Source: Acidobacteriota bacterium (GTDB lineage: Bacteria; Acidobacteriota; Terriglobia; Bryobacterales; Bryobacteraceae). From it: DNA of 54,619 nucleotides. The DNA lies in contig VFZU01000026.1 in the NCBI GenBank assembly GCA_016870995.1, positions 1-54,619 on the forward strand, written 5' to 3'. Numbering within the stretch: the stretch's first letter is position 1; every line of letters starts with the position of its first letter. Position numbers and translations under genes: made by a program. Below the pieces are notes generated by a model that was given only the letters and a program-made list of their open reading frames with translations, did not search any database and was not told the origin of the DNA. Below are positions 34,800-42,458 of the stretch, in pieces.

Positions 34800-37169
34800 A
34801 TGCATTTCCAACGTCATAGAGTCTTAATTGGCAAGTGCTGTGCACTCGCGGCGGTTCCATTTGTGATTTGGGCCTACAGTTCTGGTCCACCCCAGCGAAG
34901 TACAGGCGCTCCCGGAGACCAAACCTGCCTTCAATCTGGCTGCCATATTGGCACTCTGACTGAAGCTTCTCCTCTGCTGACGATCTCCTCAAGCAATGGC
35001 ACAACATACCAACCGGGTGTACGGCAAAGAATATCTCTCCGCATTCTTGATTCTTCACTTCGATATGGATTTCAGGCGACCGCGCGCCTGGAATCGAATT
35101 CAGCGAATGGACAAGCAGGCACCTTTCGTCCAATCTCGAACGCTACCAATGTAATCTGCGATAGCGGTCGAGATAGACCTTCTTCTGGATGCCCGGCAAG
35201 TTCACCCGTAGAGTTCATTTCCCATCGTTCCCCTTCTGCCTCAAACCTGTTTGAGTTCGATTGGGATCCACCAACAAACGCAAGTGCTGGGGCGGTTGTT
35301 GTCTATGCAGCGGTGAATGCAAGCTCTGGGCCCGCCCCCAGTGGGGCACGAATCCACCTATCCAGCATCCGCCTGCAGCCAGCAGCTGGTGGCACAAGCC
35401 CATTGGTGTTTTTGACGGGTTCGACACTCCCTGCGGCCCAAGTTGGTATTGCATACTCAAACGCCATTGCCGCATCCGGTGGGGTAGGTAGCCTGAGCTT
35501 CAGTATTGTTAGTGGAATGCTCCCTGGGGGACTGACTCTCAACAGCGCGACAGGCCGTATCACTGGGACGCCAACCGTTGCAGGGCTCTTCCTATTCGCA
35601 ATCCGCGTGATAGATTCACTCGGCGGTAGCAGTCAGGCTCAGTTTTCGATTCAGACGACCGCCGCCTCACCGTTGAGGATGTCTGCAGTTCAGAATCAGA
35701 GCATCGCTCCATTTCTGCCCTTTTCGCTTGCAAATCGGCTTGAGGGAGGAACCCCGCCGTATCGTTGGAGCCTGCAGTCTGGCCAGCTTCCAACAGGCCT
35801 TGCATTGAATCAATCAACCGGAGAAATATCGGGTATTCCACTTCACACGGGAGTGTCCGAATTGGCCCTCCGTGGGATAGATCAAAGTGGCACCCAGGTG
35901 GATTCCGCGCTCTTCACGATTCGGGTGAAGGCTCTAGTTCAATTGACTTCCGGTAGGGTCGGCGCAAGCTATCAAAGCAATCTTCCAACTGCTGAAGGAC
36001 TCCCTCCGTTTACCCATTCGATCCGAAGTTCTTCTGCCGGGACAATTCCCCCCGGGCTTTCATTGAGCTCAGCGGGTATGCTCACCGGTACCCCCACGAC
36101 CTCTGGGTTGTTTGTCTTTGGAGTCACGACCCAAGACTCCATTGGAAATTCGATTCAGAATGCGGCTTCCCTCTGGATTCAACCGTCGTCCTCCATTCAA
36201 GTCCTGCCGCCAAATATCCCTGGTGGTGTTGTTTCGCTACCCTACGTCCAGACAATCGCATTTGCCGATGGTTCTCGGCCGCAGACCTTCAATTTAGCCT
36301 CGGGGTCTTTACCCCCTGGCTTGTCCCTCGACCAGCAGACAAGGCAAATTTCTGGAGTTCCGACGGCATCAGGTTCCTTTTCGTTCACATTGAATCTCGG
36401 GCCAACAGAAGCCTCGCTTTCACGCCTTCACAACTTTTCAATTTCGATTGCTCCGCAGGGTGCGCCAGCAATTGCCGCAGTTACGAATGCAGCGAGCTAT
36501 CTGAATGTTGGTGTGGCACCTGGTCAAATACTCGCCATTTTTGGGCGGGGGTTGGGGCCAGAGAGACTGCAAACATTGGAGCTGACATCCCCACTACAGA
36601 TTGCCACTGCTATCGGCACATCCCGAATTCTCGTCAATGGCATTCCGTCACCAATGATTTACGCTTCACAGTCTCAATCAAGCGGAATTGCTCCGTTTGC
36701 CCTGGAAGGTCAATCCGTGGCAACCATCGTTTACGAAGTGGAGAGAGTTCAATCTGCTCCCACACTGCTGCCAATTCTTCGCTCACAACCAGGCATCTTT
36801 ACCTTCGCTTCGACTGGAGTTGGGAGAGGGGCAATCCTCAATCAAGATGGCACTCTCAACTCAGCAGAGAATCCTGCGACCAAGGGAGACATAGTCGTGT
36901 TCTATGCAACTGGCGCAGGGCAGATGGAGCCCAGTGGCTCGGACGGCAGAATTGCAACGACCCAGTCAAGGCTTCTCTCTTCCCCGGAGGTTGAAATGGA
37001 CGGCCGAGTTTCTGAGATTTTGTATGCAGGAAATGCACCAGGGCTAGTTGAGGGGCTAGTTCAGGTAAACGTGCGCATCCCCTCAACCATCGCCTCGGGC
37101 GAACTTCAACTTCTGTTGCGTGTCGGGGGACAAGAAAGCAGGTCCGGGGTCAGCGTTTTCATTCGCTAG
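34800..37169 (+). CDS. Secreted choice-of-anchor-V/Ig-repeat protein with TIGR03437-like C-terminus
   Basis: About 789 residues. Signal region GKCCALAAVPFVIWAYSSG; then TGAPGDQTCLQSGCHIGTL, which resembles the start of the choice-of-anchor-V/Reelin-like domain and contains C-x(4)-CH, a possible heme or disulfide site. The middle holds several putative-Ig (He_PIG) repeats (GGLTLNSATGRITGTPTVAG, TGLALNQSTGEISGIPLHTG, PGLSLSSAGMLTGTPTTSG). The last 220 residues match the TIGR03437 domain of Solibacter-type acidobacteria: TNAASYLNVGVAPGQILAIF, then GRGLGP and VVFYATGAGQ. ATG 34800 is preferred; a GTG at 34785 is possible. GC and third-position GC look lower than in the neighbours. Probably a cell-surface protein. 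Confidence 0.82.
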   Translation: MHFQRHRVLIGKCCALAAVPFVIWAYSSGPPQRSTGAPGDQTCLQSGCHIGTLTEASPLLTISSSNGTTYQPGVRQRISLRILDSSLRYGFQATARLESNSANGQAGTFRPISNATNVICDSGRDRPSSGCPASSPVEFISHRSPSASNLFEFDWDPPTNASAGAVVVYAAVNASSGPAPSGARIHLSSIRLQPAAGGTSPLVFLTGSTLPAAQVGIAYSNAIAASGGVGSLSFSIVSGMLPGGLTLNSATGRITGTPTVAGLFLFAIRVIDSLGGSSQAQFSIQTTAASPLRMSAVQNQSIAPFLPFSLANRLEGGTPPYRWSLQSGQLPTGLALNQSTGEISGIPLHTGVSELALRGIDQSGTQVDSALFTIRVKALVQLTSGRVGASYQSNLPTAEGLPPFTHSIRSSSAGTIPPGLSLSSAGMLTGTPTTSGLFVFGVTTQDSIGNSIQNAASLWIQPSSSIQVLPPNIPGGVVSLPYVQTIAFADGSRPQTFNLASGSLPPGLSLDQQTRQISGVPTASGSFSFTLNLGPTEASLSRLHNFSISIAPQGAPAIAAVTNAASYLNVGVAPGQILAIFGRGLGPERLQTLELTSPLQIATAIGTSRILVNGIPSPMIYASQSQSSGIAPFALEGQSVATIVYEVERVQSAPTLLPILRSQPGIFTFASTGVGRGAILNQDGTLNSAENPATKGDIVVFYATGAGQMEPSGSDGRIATTQSRLLSSPEVEMDGRVSEILYAGNAPGLVEGLVQVNVRIPSTIASGELQLLLRVGGQESRSGVSVFIR

Positions 37170-37364
37170 CAACACAACAGGCGCGATCTCAGGCCAGCTT
37201 CCTTTCAACCGGCACCAGGATCGGCCTAACCTTCAACCAGACTGGCTTCAGGCAGTCCGCTCAATGTCTCCTACCCCTCTTTAACCCTCCGTGGAACTTC
37301 TCTGTTTCCTCTCGCGCTGTTATTCTGAGAAATCTAAGACCGCAAAAAGAATCCGCCACCTTCG

Positions 37365-38582
37365 ATGCAGCATTTTTCCGAACTCAGACTCTGCCCCGAG
37401 CTGAGGACCAATCTCGACAGGAACCAATTCGTCACGCCAACGCCCGTCCAGGCGCAGGCCATCCCTCCAATCCTCGATGGCCGCGACGTCGTAGCCACCG
37501 CCCAAACCGGTACCGGCAAAACCCTGGCATTCTCCATTCCTGTCATCGAACGGCTCGCCGCCCTCCCCCGAACCAAGCGGATCAAGGTCCTGATTCTGAG
37601 CCCCACCCGCGAACTCGCGATTCAGATCGATGAAGCATTCCGCCAACTGGCGAGCGGCATGCGCATTCGCACTGCGGTCGTTGTGGGCGGCATGAAAGAG
37701 TCTAAGCAGTTGCGCGACATTGAGGCCGGAGCCGAAGTCGTCATCGCGACACCCGGCCGGCTTTGCGACTATCTGGACCGGCGGCTCATCAACCTCTCCG
37801 GCGCTTCCACCGTGGTCCTCGACGAGGCCGATCGGATGCTTGACATGGGCTTCCTGCCCGATCTGCGCATCATCCTCGATCATCTCCCGGCCAAACGCCA
37901 CACAATGCTCTTCTCAGCCACCATGGGTCAATCCGTCGCGGGTCTCGTCTCAAGTTATGTGCGCGATCCGGTGTGGATCGCGGTGGAGGCCAGCGCGGAA
38001 ACTTCCGCTCAGATCGACTTCTACGGCTACGAAGTCGCTCGTGGCTCCAAGTTCGATCTCCTCGAATATCTACTGAAAAAAGAGAAGGGCTCCTTCCTCG
38101 TCTTCGTCGCCACCAAAGAAGGTGCCGACAGGGTGACGACCTTCCTCGATCGCAAAGGCTTCAAGGCCACCGCCATTCACGGCGACCGCTCACAGAGCCA
38201 GCGCAACGAAGCGTTGCAAAGCTTCAAGGATGGTGTTCACCGTGTATTGGTCGCCACCGACGTGGCGGCGCGCGGGATTCATGTCGACGATATTGCGCAC
38301 GTCGTCAACTACGATTTGCCGCAGGAAGCAGAAAACTTCACGCATCGCGTCGGACGCACAGGCCGTGCCGGAGCCCGTGGCGTCTCCTGGAGTTTTGTCA
38401 CTCCGCTCGAGCGCTCTAACGTGCGCGGATACGAGCGTGCACTCGGCATTCAGGTAAAGTTCCTCGATCTGCCCCCACTACCCCGGGCCATCGGTCTCGT
38501 CACGGAAGAGGATATGGAAGCAATGCGGGCTGCGATGATGGCCAACCAGCCCCCGGCCACAAAGGTGAAGCCCCGCAACTAG
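37365..38582 (+). CDS. DEAD-box ATP-dependent RNA helicase (RhlE-like)
   Basis: 405 residues. Unwinds RNA duplexes in ribosome assembly or mRNA decay. Motifs in order: FVTPTPVQAQAIPPIL (Q motif), AQTGTGKT, SPTRELAIQI, GG, ATPGRL, LDEADRMLD, FSATM, then VFVATKEGADR, ATDVAARGIHVDDI and HRVGRTGRAG. Short C-terminal tail with no extra RNA-binding domain, so close to the minimal RhlE core. It stands alone: about 195 bp of non-coding sequence before and 700 bp after. Confidence 0.94.
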   Translation: MQHFSELRLCPELRTNLDRNQFVTPTPVQAQAIPPILDGRDVVATAQTGTGKTLAFSIPVIERLAALPRTKRIKVLILSPTRELAIQIDEAFRQLASGMRIRTAVVVGGMKESKQLRDIEAGAEVVIATPGRLCDYLDRRLINLSGASTVVLDEADRMLDMGFLPDLRIILDHLPAKRHTMLFSATMGQSVAGLVSSYVRDPVWIAVEASAETSAQIDFYGYEVARGSKFDLLEYLLKKEKGSFLVFVATKEGADRVTTFLDRKGFKATAIHGDRSQSQRNEALQSFKDGVHRVLVATDVAARGIHVDDIAHVVNYDLPQEAENFTHRVGRTGRAGARGVSWSFVTPLERSNVRGYERALGIQVKFLDLPPLPRAIGLVTEEDMEAMRAAMMANQPPATKVKPRN

Positions 38583-39287
38583 GATCCGGCAATCCACTCT
38601 CCGCGCTTTTCTGAACAACCCCCAGAATTGCAAACGCCCCAATCAGGCTGAACCCTGGAGCACAGGGCGCCCCCCCTCATCAACATCATCGCCACCGTAG
38701 TATCCTTCGATGCCTTCACAGCCCCTTACGACAAAGCGATTCGTATGGAACTACGAAGAATAGCGCACCGTCTTCACTCTGGCCAACGCCCCGAAGACAA
38801 CGAAGGCCCAAAGGCATCTTCATGTACTTCGAGCATTTCAATACCAGCCGCAATGGCATCGGCGATGCGCTGGGTCAGGAATCAATTCCGACCCCAGCCC
38901 AAGCGAATCTGTCGCTGCGGATAAGATTTGCTTTACCCCCGCCGACCCAGCCGCTCATCGCGGATCAACAAAGCTCCCTTCGCTCGTGTCCCCAAACCTC
39001 TACTGCCCATGGAGATGCCCACACTTTTCCCGCGACCTTCGAATATGTGATTTGCGAAGATTCTGCAACATGGAAGGCTAGGCAGTGCAACTTGTGGATG
39101 AAGTGGACGTGTCGGCTAACGGGGGCGAGAGCGAACCAGAGTCCTTAGTCTTTCATCTTGCTATGGATCGCTTCGTCGCCTTCTGCCGTGCGTCGCGCTA
39201 CGGCAACTGCAACGGCGTGAGACGTCGGGTGGACTCCAACTGAGTCCTGGAAACCCAAAATAGAAATCCTTATATTCTTAGCTGCGA
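38583..39287. other. About 700 bp without a recognisable gene (possibly decayed)
   Basis: No frame combines a good start, ribosome site and family-like product. Short stretches look protein-like in shifting frames (about 38725-38870, for example TVFTLANAPKTTK after an in-frame TAG), which would suit an old, degraded gene, but I cannot name it. A 108-codon open frame at 38822-39148 has no coding character. Its end holds the predicted promoter of the cytochrome gene. Confidence 0.5.
39248..39276 (+). promoter_or_regulatory. Predicted promoter of the cytochrome c gene
   Basis: TGGAAA (39248-39253), 17-bp spacer, TATATT (39271-39276). The start point would fall near 39283, only about five bases before the ATG at 39288, and no Shine-Dalgarno sequence is present, so the message would be nearly leaderless. 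Confidence 0.45.
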
Positions 39288-40055
39288 ATGAGTCATGGAT
39301 ATCTTATCTTGGCGCTTTCAGCGATCCCACTCGCCGCGCAGCATAGTGACACCGCACTCAAGAACTCATTCCAATCAACGGACGACCGCATCCGCGGCGG
39401 CGCCTTCTATCGCTCCCAATGCGCCAGTTGCCACGGCATTGACGGTAAGGGCGGCGCCAGCGGTCCTGCGCTCGATACAGGCCACTTCCGCCACGCCTCC
39501 AACGACGAAGGACTATTCCGTGTCATCACGAAGGGTATCGCCGGCACCTCCATGCCGGGCTTCTCCATGAATGGCCGCGAGATCTGGCAGATCGTCGCCT
39601 TCATCCGCTCGATGAACGTCGATCGCGCCGGCAGTGCCGTCGCCGACAGCGCTCAGGCCGGCGCGCAACTCTTCGCCGATCTTCGTTGCCAGAATTACCA
39701 CTGGTTCAGGGGAGCGGGCGCACCCCGCGGCCGCGACCTCACTGCAATCGGCAGTCGGCTCAACGGTGCCGAACTCCTGACCGCCCTCATCGACCCCAGC
39801 GCCGAAGTCGCCCCCCAATACTGGCAATGGCGCGCAACCACCAACACCGGCGAGACGCTTCGCGGCTCCCGCCTCAACGAGGACACCTTCTCCCTCCAGA
39901 TCCTCGACCACATCGGCAAACTCCGCTCCGTCGCCAAAGCCAGCCTCAAGGAGCAAACTCTCGAACGCCGCTCCGCCATGCCCTCCTTCAAAGACAAGCT
40001 CAGCGCTCAGCAATTAAACGACTTCGTCGCCTTCCTCCAGGGGGCCATCCAATGA
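39288..40055 (+). CDS. Exported two-domain cytochrome c with one degraded heme motif
   Basis: 255 residues, signal peptide MSHGYLILALSAIPLAAQ. Domain 1 has an intact heme c motif CASCH (Cys45, Cys48, His49) and a candidate axial Met in GTSMPGFSMNG. Domain 2 has the expected position filled by CQNYH (Cys134, Tyr137, His138; codons from 39687), so the second cysteine is gone: TAC where TGC would restore CxxCH. The rest of domain 2 is well kept (DPSAEVAPQYWQW, SRLNEDTFSLQILD, MPSFKDKLSAQQLNDFVAFL), as in cytochromes partnering PQQ-dehydrogenases in Acidobacteria. Its TGA overlaps the ATG of the truncated PQQ-dehydrogenase gene. Probably a recent loss of function together with its partner. Confidence 0.85.
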   Translation: MSHGYLILALSAIPLAAQHSDTALKNSFQSTDDRIRGGAFYRSQCASCHGIDGKGGASGPALDTGHFRHASNDEGLFRVITKGIAGTSMPGFSMNGREIWQIVAFIRSMNVDRAGSAVADSAQAGAQLFADLRCQNYHWFRGAGAPRGRDLTAIGSRLNGAELLTALIDPSAEVAPQYWQWRATTNTGETLRGSRLNEDTFSLQILDHIGKLRSVAKASLKEQTLERRSAMPSFKDKLSAQQLNDFVAFLQGAIQ

Positions 40056-40150
40056 GAACCAACATACTGCTCTTCGCCCTCACCCTGCGCGCCCAGGACG
40101 CAAACTGGACCACCTACCACGACAACTACGCCAGCCATCACCACAGCGCA
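40052..40150 (+). pseudogene. PQQ-dependent dehydrogenase, N-terminal fragment only
   Basis: ATG 40052 overlaps the cytochrome stop (ATGA). The fragment encodes a signal peptide (MRTNILLFALTLRAQ) and the start of a PQQ-dehydrogenase-like chain (DANWTTYHDNYASHHHSA; the usual pattern is W-x-x-Y-x-G-D-Y-A-x-x-x-H-S). After about 33 codons homology stops and the frame continues antisense through the O-methyltransferase remnant to 40660, so a chimeric protein of about 202 residues is still encodable. The whole propeller is missing. The breakpoint is estimated at about 40150. Confidence 0.7.
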
Positions 40151-40669
40151 CACCCGCTTGTGCTGGCTGAAGTCAAACACCGATACAACCGTGGCATTCG
40201 AGTGCATCGTAAAGTCGGTCATCGAAGCATCAAAAATCGCCGCCCGCTCCGGATTCTTGCGGAAGTACTCCCAAATATCACAACCCTCGGCAATATCGGT
40301 CGCGATCCCGCCGCCACGAACCACATCAATCAAACTTCCCCACGCATTCCAGTGCTCGCCCTGCGTCATCATCCTCACCGTGTTCCGCATCCCTTGCGGG
40401 TTGCTGCGCAACAGCAGGTGGCTCAACGGCGTAAGGGAAAACACTTTCCCCGGCAACTCGGCAAACACCCCAGTAGCAGCCAGCAATCGCATCACCCGGT
40501 ACAACGAATCCTCATGCGTCCCCGTCTCGCGGGCAATGTCGGCGGCACTCTTCGGACCCGCCTCCAGGGCGTCTGCAATCTTCAATTATGCAATGACGCT
40601 GATGCTGTTGGTAACCCAAAACCCGGTCAGCATCTGGAACATGATCTGTGGTGGTTGTAGTTCAGTCAT
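40150..40669 (-). pseudogene. O-methyltransferase pseudogene (in-frame stop, 3' end deleted)
   Basis: Starting at ATG 40669 the frame reads MTELQPPQIMFQMLTGFWV, then SISVIA, a TAA at 40586-40588, and goes on in the same frame as LKIADALEAGPKSAADIARE, YRVMRLLAATGVF and FSLTPLSHLLLRS to ASMTDFTMHSNATVVSVFDF. This is the dimerisation domain and linker of plant-type/hydroxyneurosporene-like O-methyltransferases. The natural residue at the stop is probably Lys (AAA or AAG). The SAM-binding domain that should follow is absent: homology ends near 40150 where the PQQ-dehydrogenase fragment from the other strand begins. A TTG at 40585 could restart a short product, but without a catalytic domain. Confidence 0.8.
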
Positions 40670-40771
40670 AATCGTTTCGATGAGTTACGCGAATCGCAGC
40701 ATAATAAAAATGACACCTGCGAAAAATAAATTTCTCCTCATCGACTTTCCTTCGCCTGATCCCGTCTTCAT

Positions 40772-41326
40772 ATGCGGAGTCAGAATTTGATCTTCCGGGA
40801 AGTGGAGGACCGCGATCTCGTCATCAAGGCGTCGAAAGGGAATGTGGACGCATTCAACCTTTTGGTTTCACGCCACGAGAAACGTGTGTTCAATTACCTG
40901 CTTCGGCTCGTGGGTCATCGTGAAGACGCCCTGGATCTCACTCAGGACGTCTTCCTGAAGGCCTACCAGAATCTGACCAAACTGAGCGATGTGGACCGGT
41001 TTTCTCCTTGGCTGTTCCGCATCGCTCACAACGAAGCTTATTCGCTGTTGCGCAAGAATCGGCCCGACACGGCCGAACTTGCCTACGACCCCCCGGCTGG
41101 CGATGCTTCCTCCGGAATGTTTCCCGTTGAGATGAGCATCGCGGTCGAACGCGCTCTCGGCCGGCTGACGGCCGATCAGCGCGAGGCGGTTGTCCTCAAG
41201 ATCTTTCAAGGGTTCAAATTCGAAGAGATGGCCGAGATCCTCGATCTCCCCCTCTCCACCATCAAATCGCGCCTCTATTCGGCGCTCGACGTGCTTAAGG
41301 GCGCTCTCGCCCCAGTAAAGGGATAA
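40772..41326 (+). CDS. RNA polymerase sigma factor, ECF (sigma-70 family)
   Basis: 184 residues. Region 2: AFNLLVSRHEKRVFNYLLRL, then DLTQDVFLKAYQNL and FSPWLFRIAHNEAYSLLRKN. Region 4: LTADQREAVVLKIFQGFKFE, EMAEILDLPLSTIKSRLYSA. The ATG at 40772 has no ribosome site; a TTG at 40787 is preceded by GGAG at a 7-base distance and could be the real start. It is the first gene of a close-packed run leading into the type II secretion genes, with the anti-sigma-like gene 6 bp behind. Probably it controls this run. Confidence 0.9.
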   Translation: MRSQNLIFREVEDRDLVIKASKGNVDAFNLLVSRHEKRVFNYLLRLVGHREDALDLTQDVFLKAYQNLTKLSDVDRFSPWLFRIAHNEAYSLLRKNRPDTAELAYDPPAGDASSGMFPVEMSIAVERALGRLTADQREAVVLKIFQGFKFEEMAEILDLPLSTIKSRLYSALDVLKGALAPVKG

Positions 41327-41332
41327 CTACCA

Positions 41333-41917
41333 ATGGATCACCCTCAAATCGATCTCAACGCTTACGCCCTCGGCGAAGGTACCCCCGCCGAACGTGAAGC
41401 CGCTGCCCAGCATCTCAAAAATCACCTGGAAGCCCATGAAGACTTCGAACGCCTCGCCATCACCTTAACCGCCCTTCAGTCGATCCGCGAGGAAGAAATC
41501 CCCCGCCGCATCGCCTTCGTTTCCGATCCTGTCTTCGAACCCTCGCTCTGGCAGCGCTTCTGGTCATCCACGCCGCGTCTCACCTTCGCCGGTGCCGCCC
41601 TGCTCGCCGTTGCCATCACCGCGCATGGCTACCTCACCAAGCCCGTGCCCGCTCAGCCCATCATCCAAACCGCTTCGATCACCCAGGCCGACATCGACAC
41701 TGCCGTTAACAAAGCTCTCCAGGCAGTCGAAGCCCGCACCGAACAGCGCGTCCGCCTAGAAGTCCAACAAGCCGTCGCCGCCACCGAGAAGCGTTCGGCG
41801 CAAGAAATGCAAATGATGTCCGTTGCCATGCAGGAGAACATGACGATCCTTCGCAAGCAGCTCAACAAGATGTACGTCACCAACGCCGGCCTCAGCGTCG
41901 GCGCCTCGCAGGAGTAA
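41333..41917 (+). CDS. Anti-sigma-factor-like single-pass membrane protein
   Basis: 194 residues. The N-terminus (IDLNAYALGEGTPAEREAAA, then HLEAHEDFERLAITLTALQ) resembles the cytoplasmic part of zinc-less anti-sigma proteins. One membrane helix lies near residue 80-98 (LTFAGAALLAVAITAHGYL), and a periplasmic coiled-coil-like segment rich in Ala, Glu and Gln follows (NKALQAVEARTEQRVRLEVQ). No HxxxCxxC zinc motif is present. It lies directly after the ECF gene, as anti-sigma genes do. Role inferred from context. Confidence 0.7.
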   Translation: MDHPQIDLNAYALGEGTPAEREAAAQHLKNHLEAHEDFERLAITLTALQSIREEEIPRRIAFVSDPVFEPSLWQRFWSSTPRLTFAGAALLAVAITAHGYLTKPVPAQPIIQTASITQADIDTAVNKALQAVEARTEQRVRLEVQQAVAATEKRSAQEMQMMSVAMQENMTILRKQLNKMYVTNAGLSVGASQE

Positions 41918-41919
41918 CC

Positions 41920-42450
41920 ATGCGCCCCTTTTTCTCTCTCCTCATCGCCGCCACTCTTCTCGTCGCCGCTGTTACTGAGCCGCTCCTCTCTCGCGCCATG
42001 CTCATGCCGGTCGAAAAGAAAATCGACCAGCGTCTCGAAACCCTCTTCGACGAGCCCTTTCTACTCCTCGGCATGACCCGCGGCCTCTACCTCGACAAGT
42101 TTGGTGCCGTCTTCAGCGCTGAGCTCCAACTCGTCTCCACTCCCGGCGTCGCCACCTTCGGCTTCACTACTCCCACCAAAGAAATGTTGGTTGCCACCCG
42201 CAGCAAAAAGATCGAACGTCTCCCGATGCTTCGCGACGCCATGCGCTCGCAACTCGCCTCGGCTGCCCTCGCTCTCGACAAGCTCCCGGCTGATGAAAAA
42301 GTTGTCCTCGGCATTTCGATCTTCCGCCGTTCCTGGGAAGATTCAACCGGCGTCCCCGCCCAGATCGTCATGCAAGCCACCCGCAAAGATCTGATGAGCG
42401 CCCGCACCGCCGCCGCCATTGAGGCCGCCATTCGGACCCAGGAATTCTAA
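41920..42450 (+). CDS. Membrane-anchored protein of unknown function, in the secretion operon
   Basis: 176 residues. MRPFFSLLIAATLLVAAVTE is a signal peptide or anchor. The rest is a soluble alpha/beta region without cysteines: PFLLLGMTRGLYLDKFGAVF, EKVVLGISIFRRSWEDSTG, ending in an Ala-rich helix. I recognise no family. It sits 2 bp after the anti-sigma-like gene and 8 bp before gspE, so it is cotranscribed with both. It may take part in sensing (third member of the sigma/anti-sigma module) or in the secretion machine. Confidence 0.65.
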   Translation: MRPFFSLLIAATLLVAAVTEPLLSRAMLMPVEKKIDQRLETLFDEPFLLLGMTRGLYLDKFGAVFSAELQLVSTPGVATFGFTTPTKEMLVATRSKKIERLPMLRDAMRSQLASAALALDKLPADEKVVLGISIFRRSWEDSTGVPAQIVMQATRKDLMSARTAAAIEAAIRTQEF

Positions 42451-42458
42451 TCGCATCC

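Noticed and set aside
38822-39148. Open frame of 108 codons in the gene-free stretch
   Set aside because: No ribosome site, no hydrophobic or domain pattern, and unbiased codon use.
39686-40660. A 324-codon plus-strand frame across the cytochrome end and methyltransferase remnant
   Set aside because: Its first third is an out-of-frame shadow of the cytochrome; only the part from ATG 40052 has a real start, and that is described as a truncated dehydrogenase.
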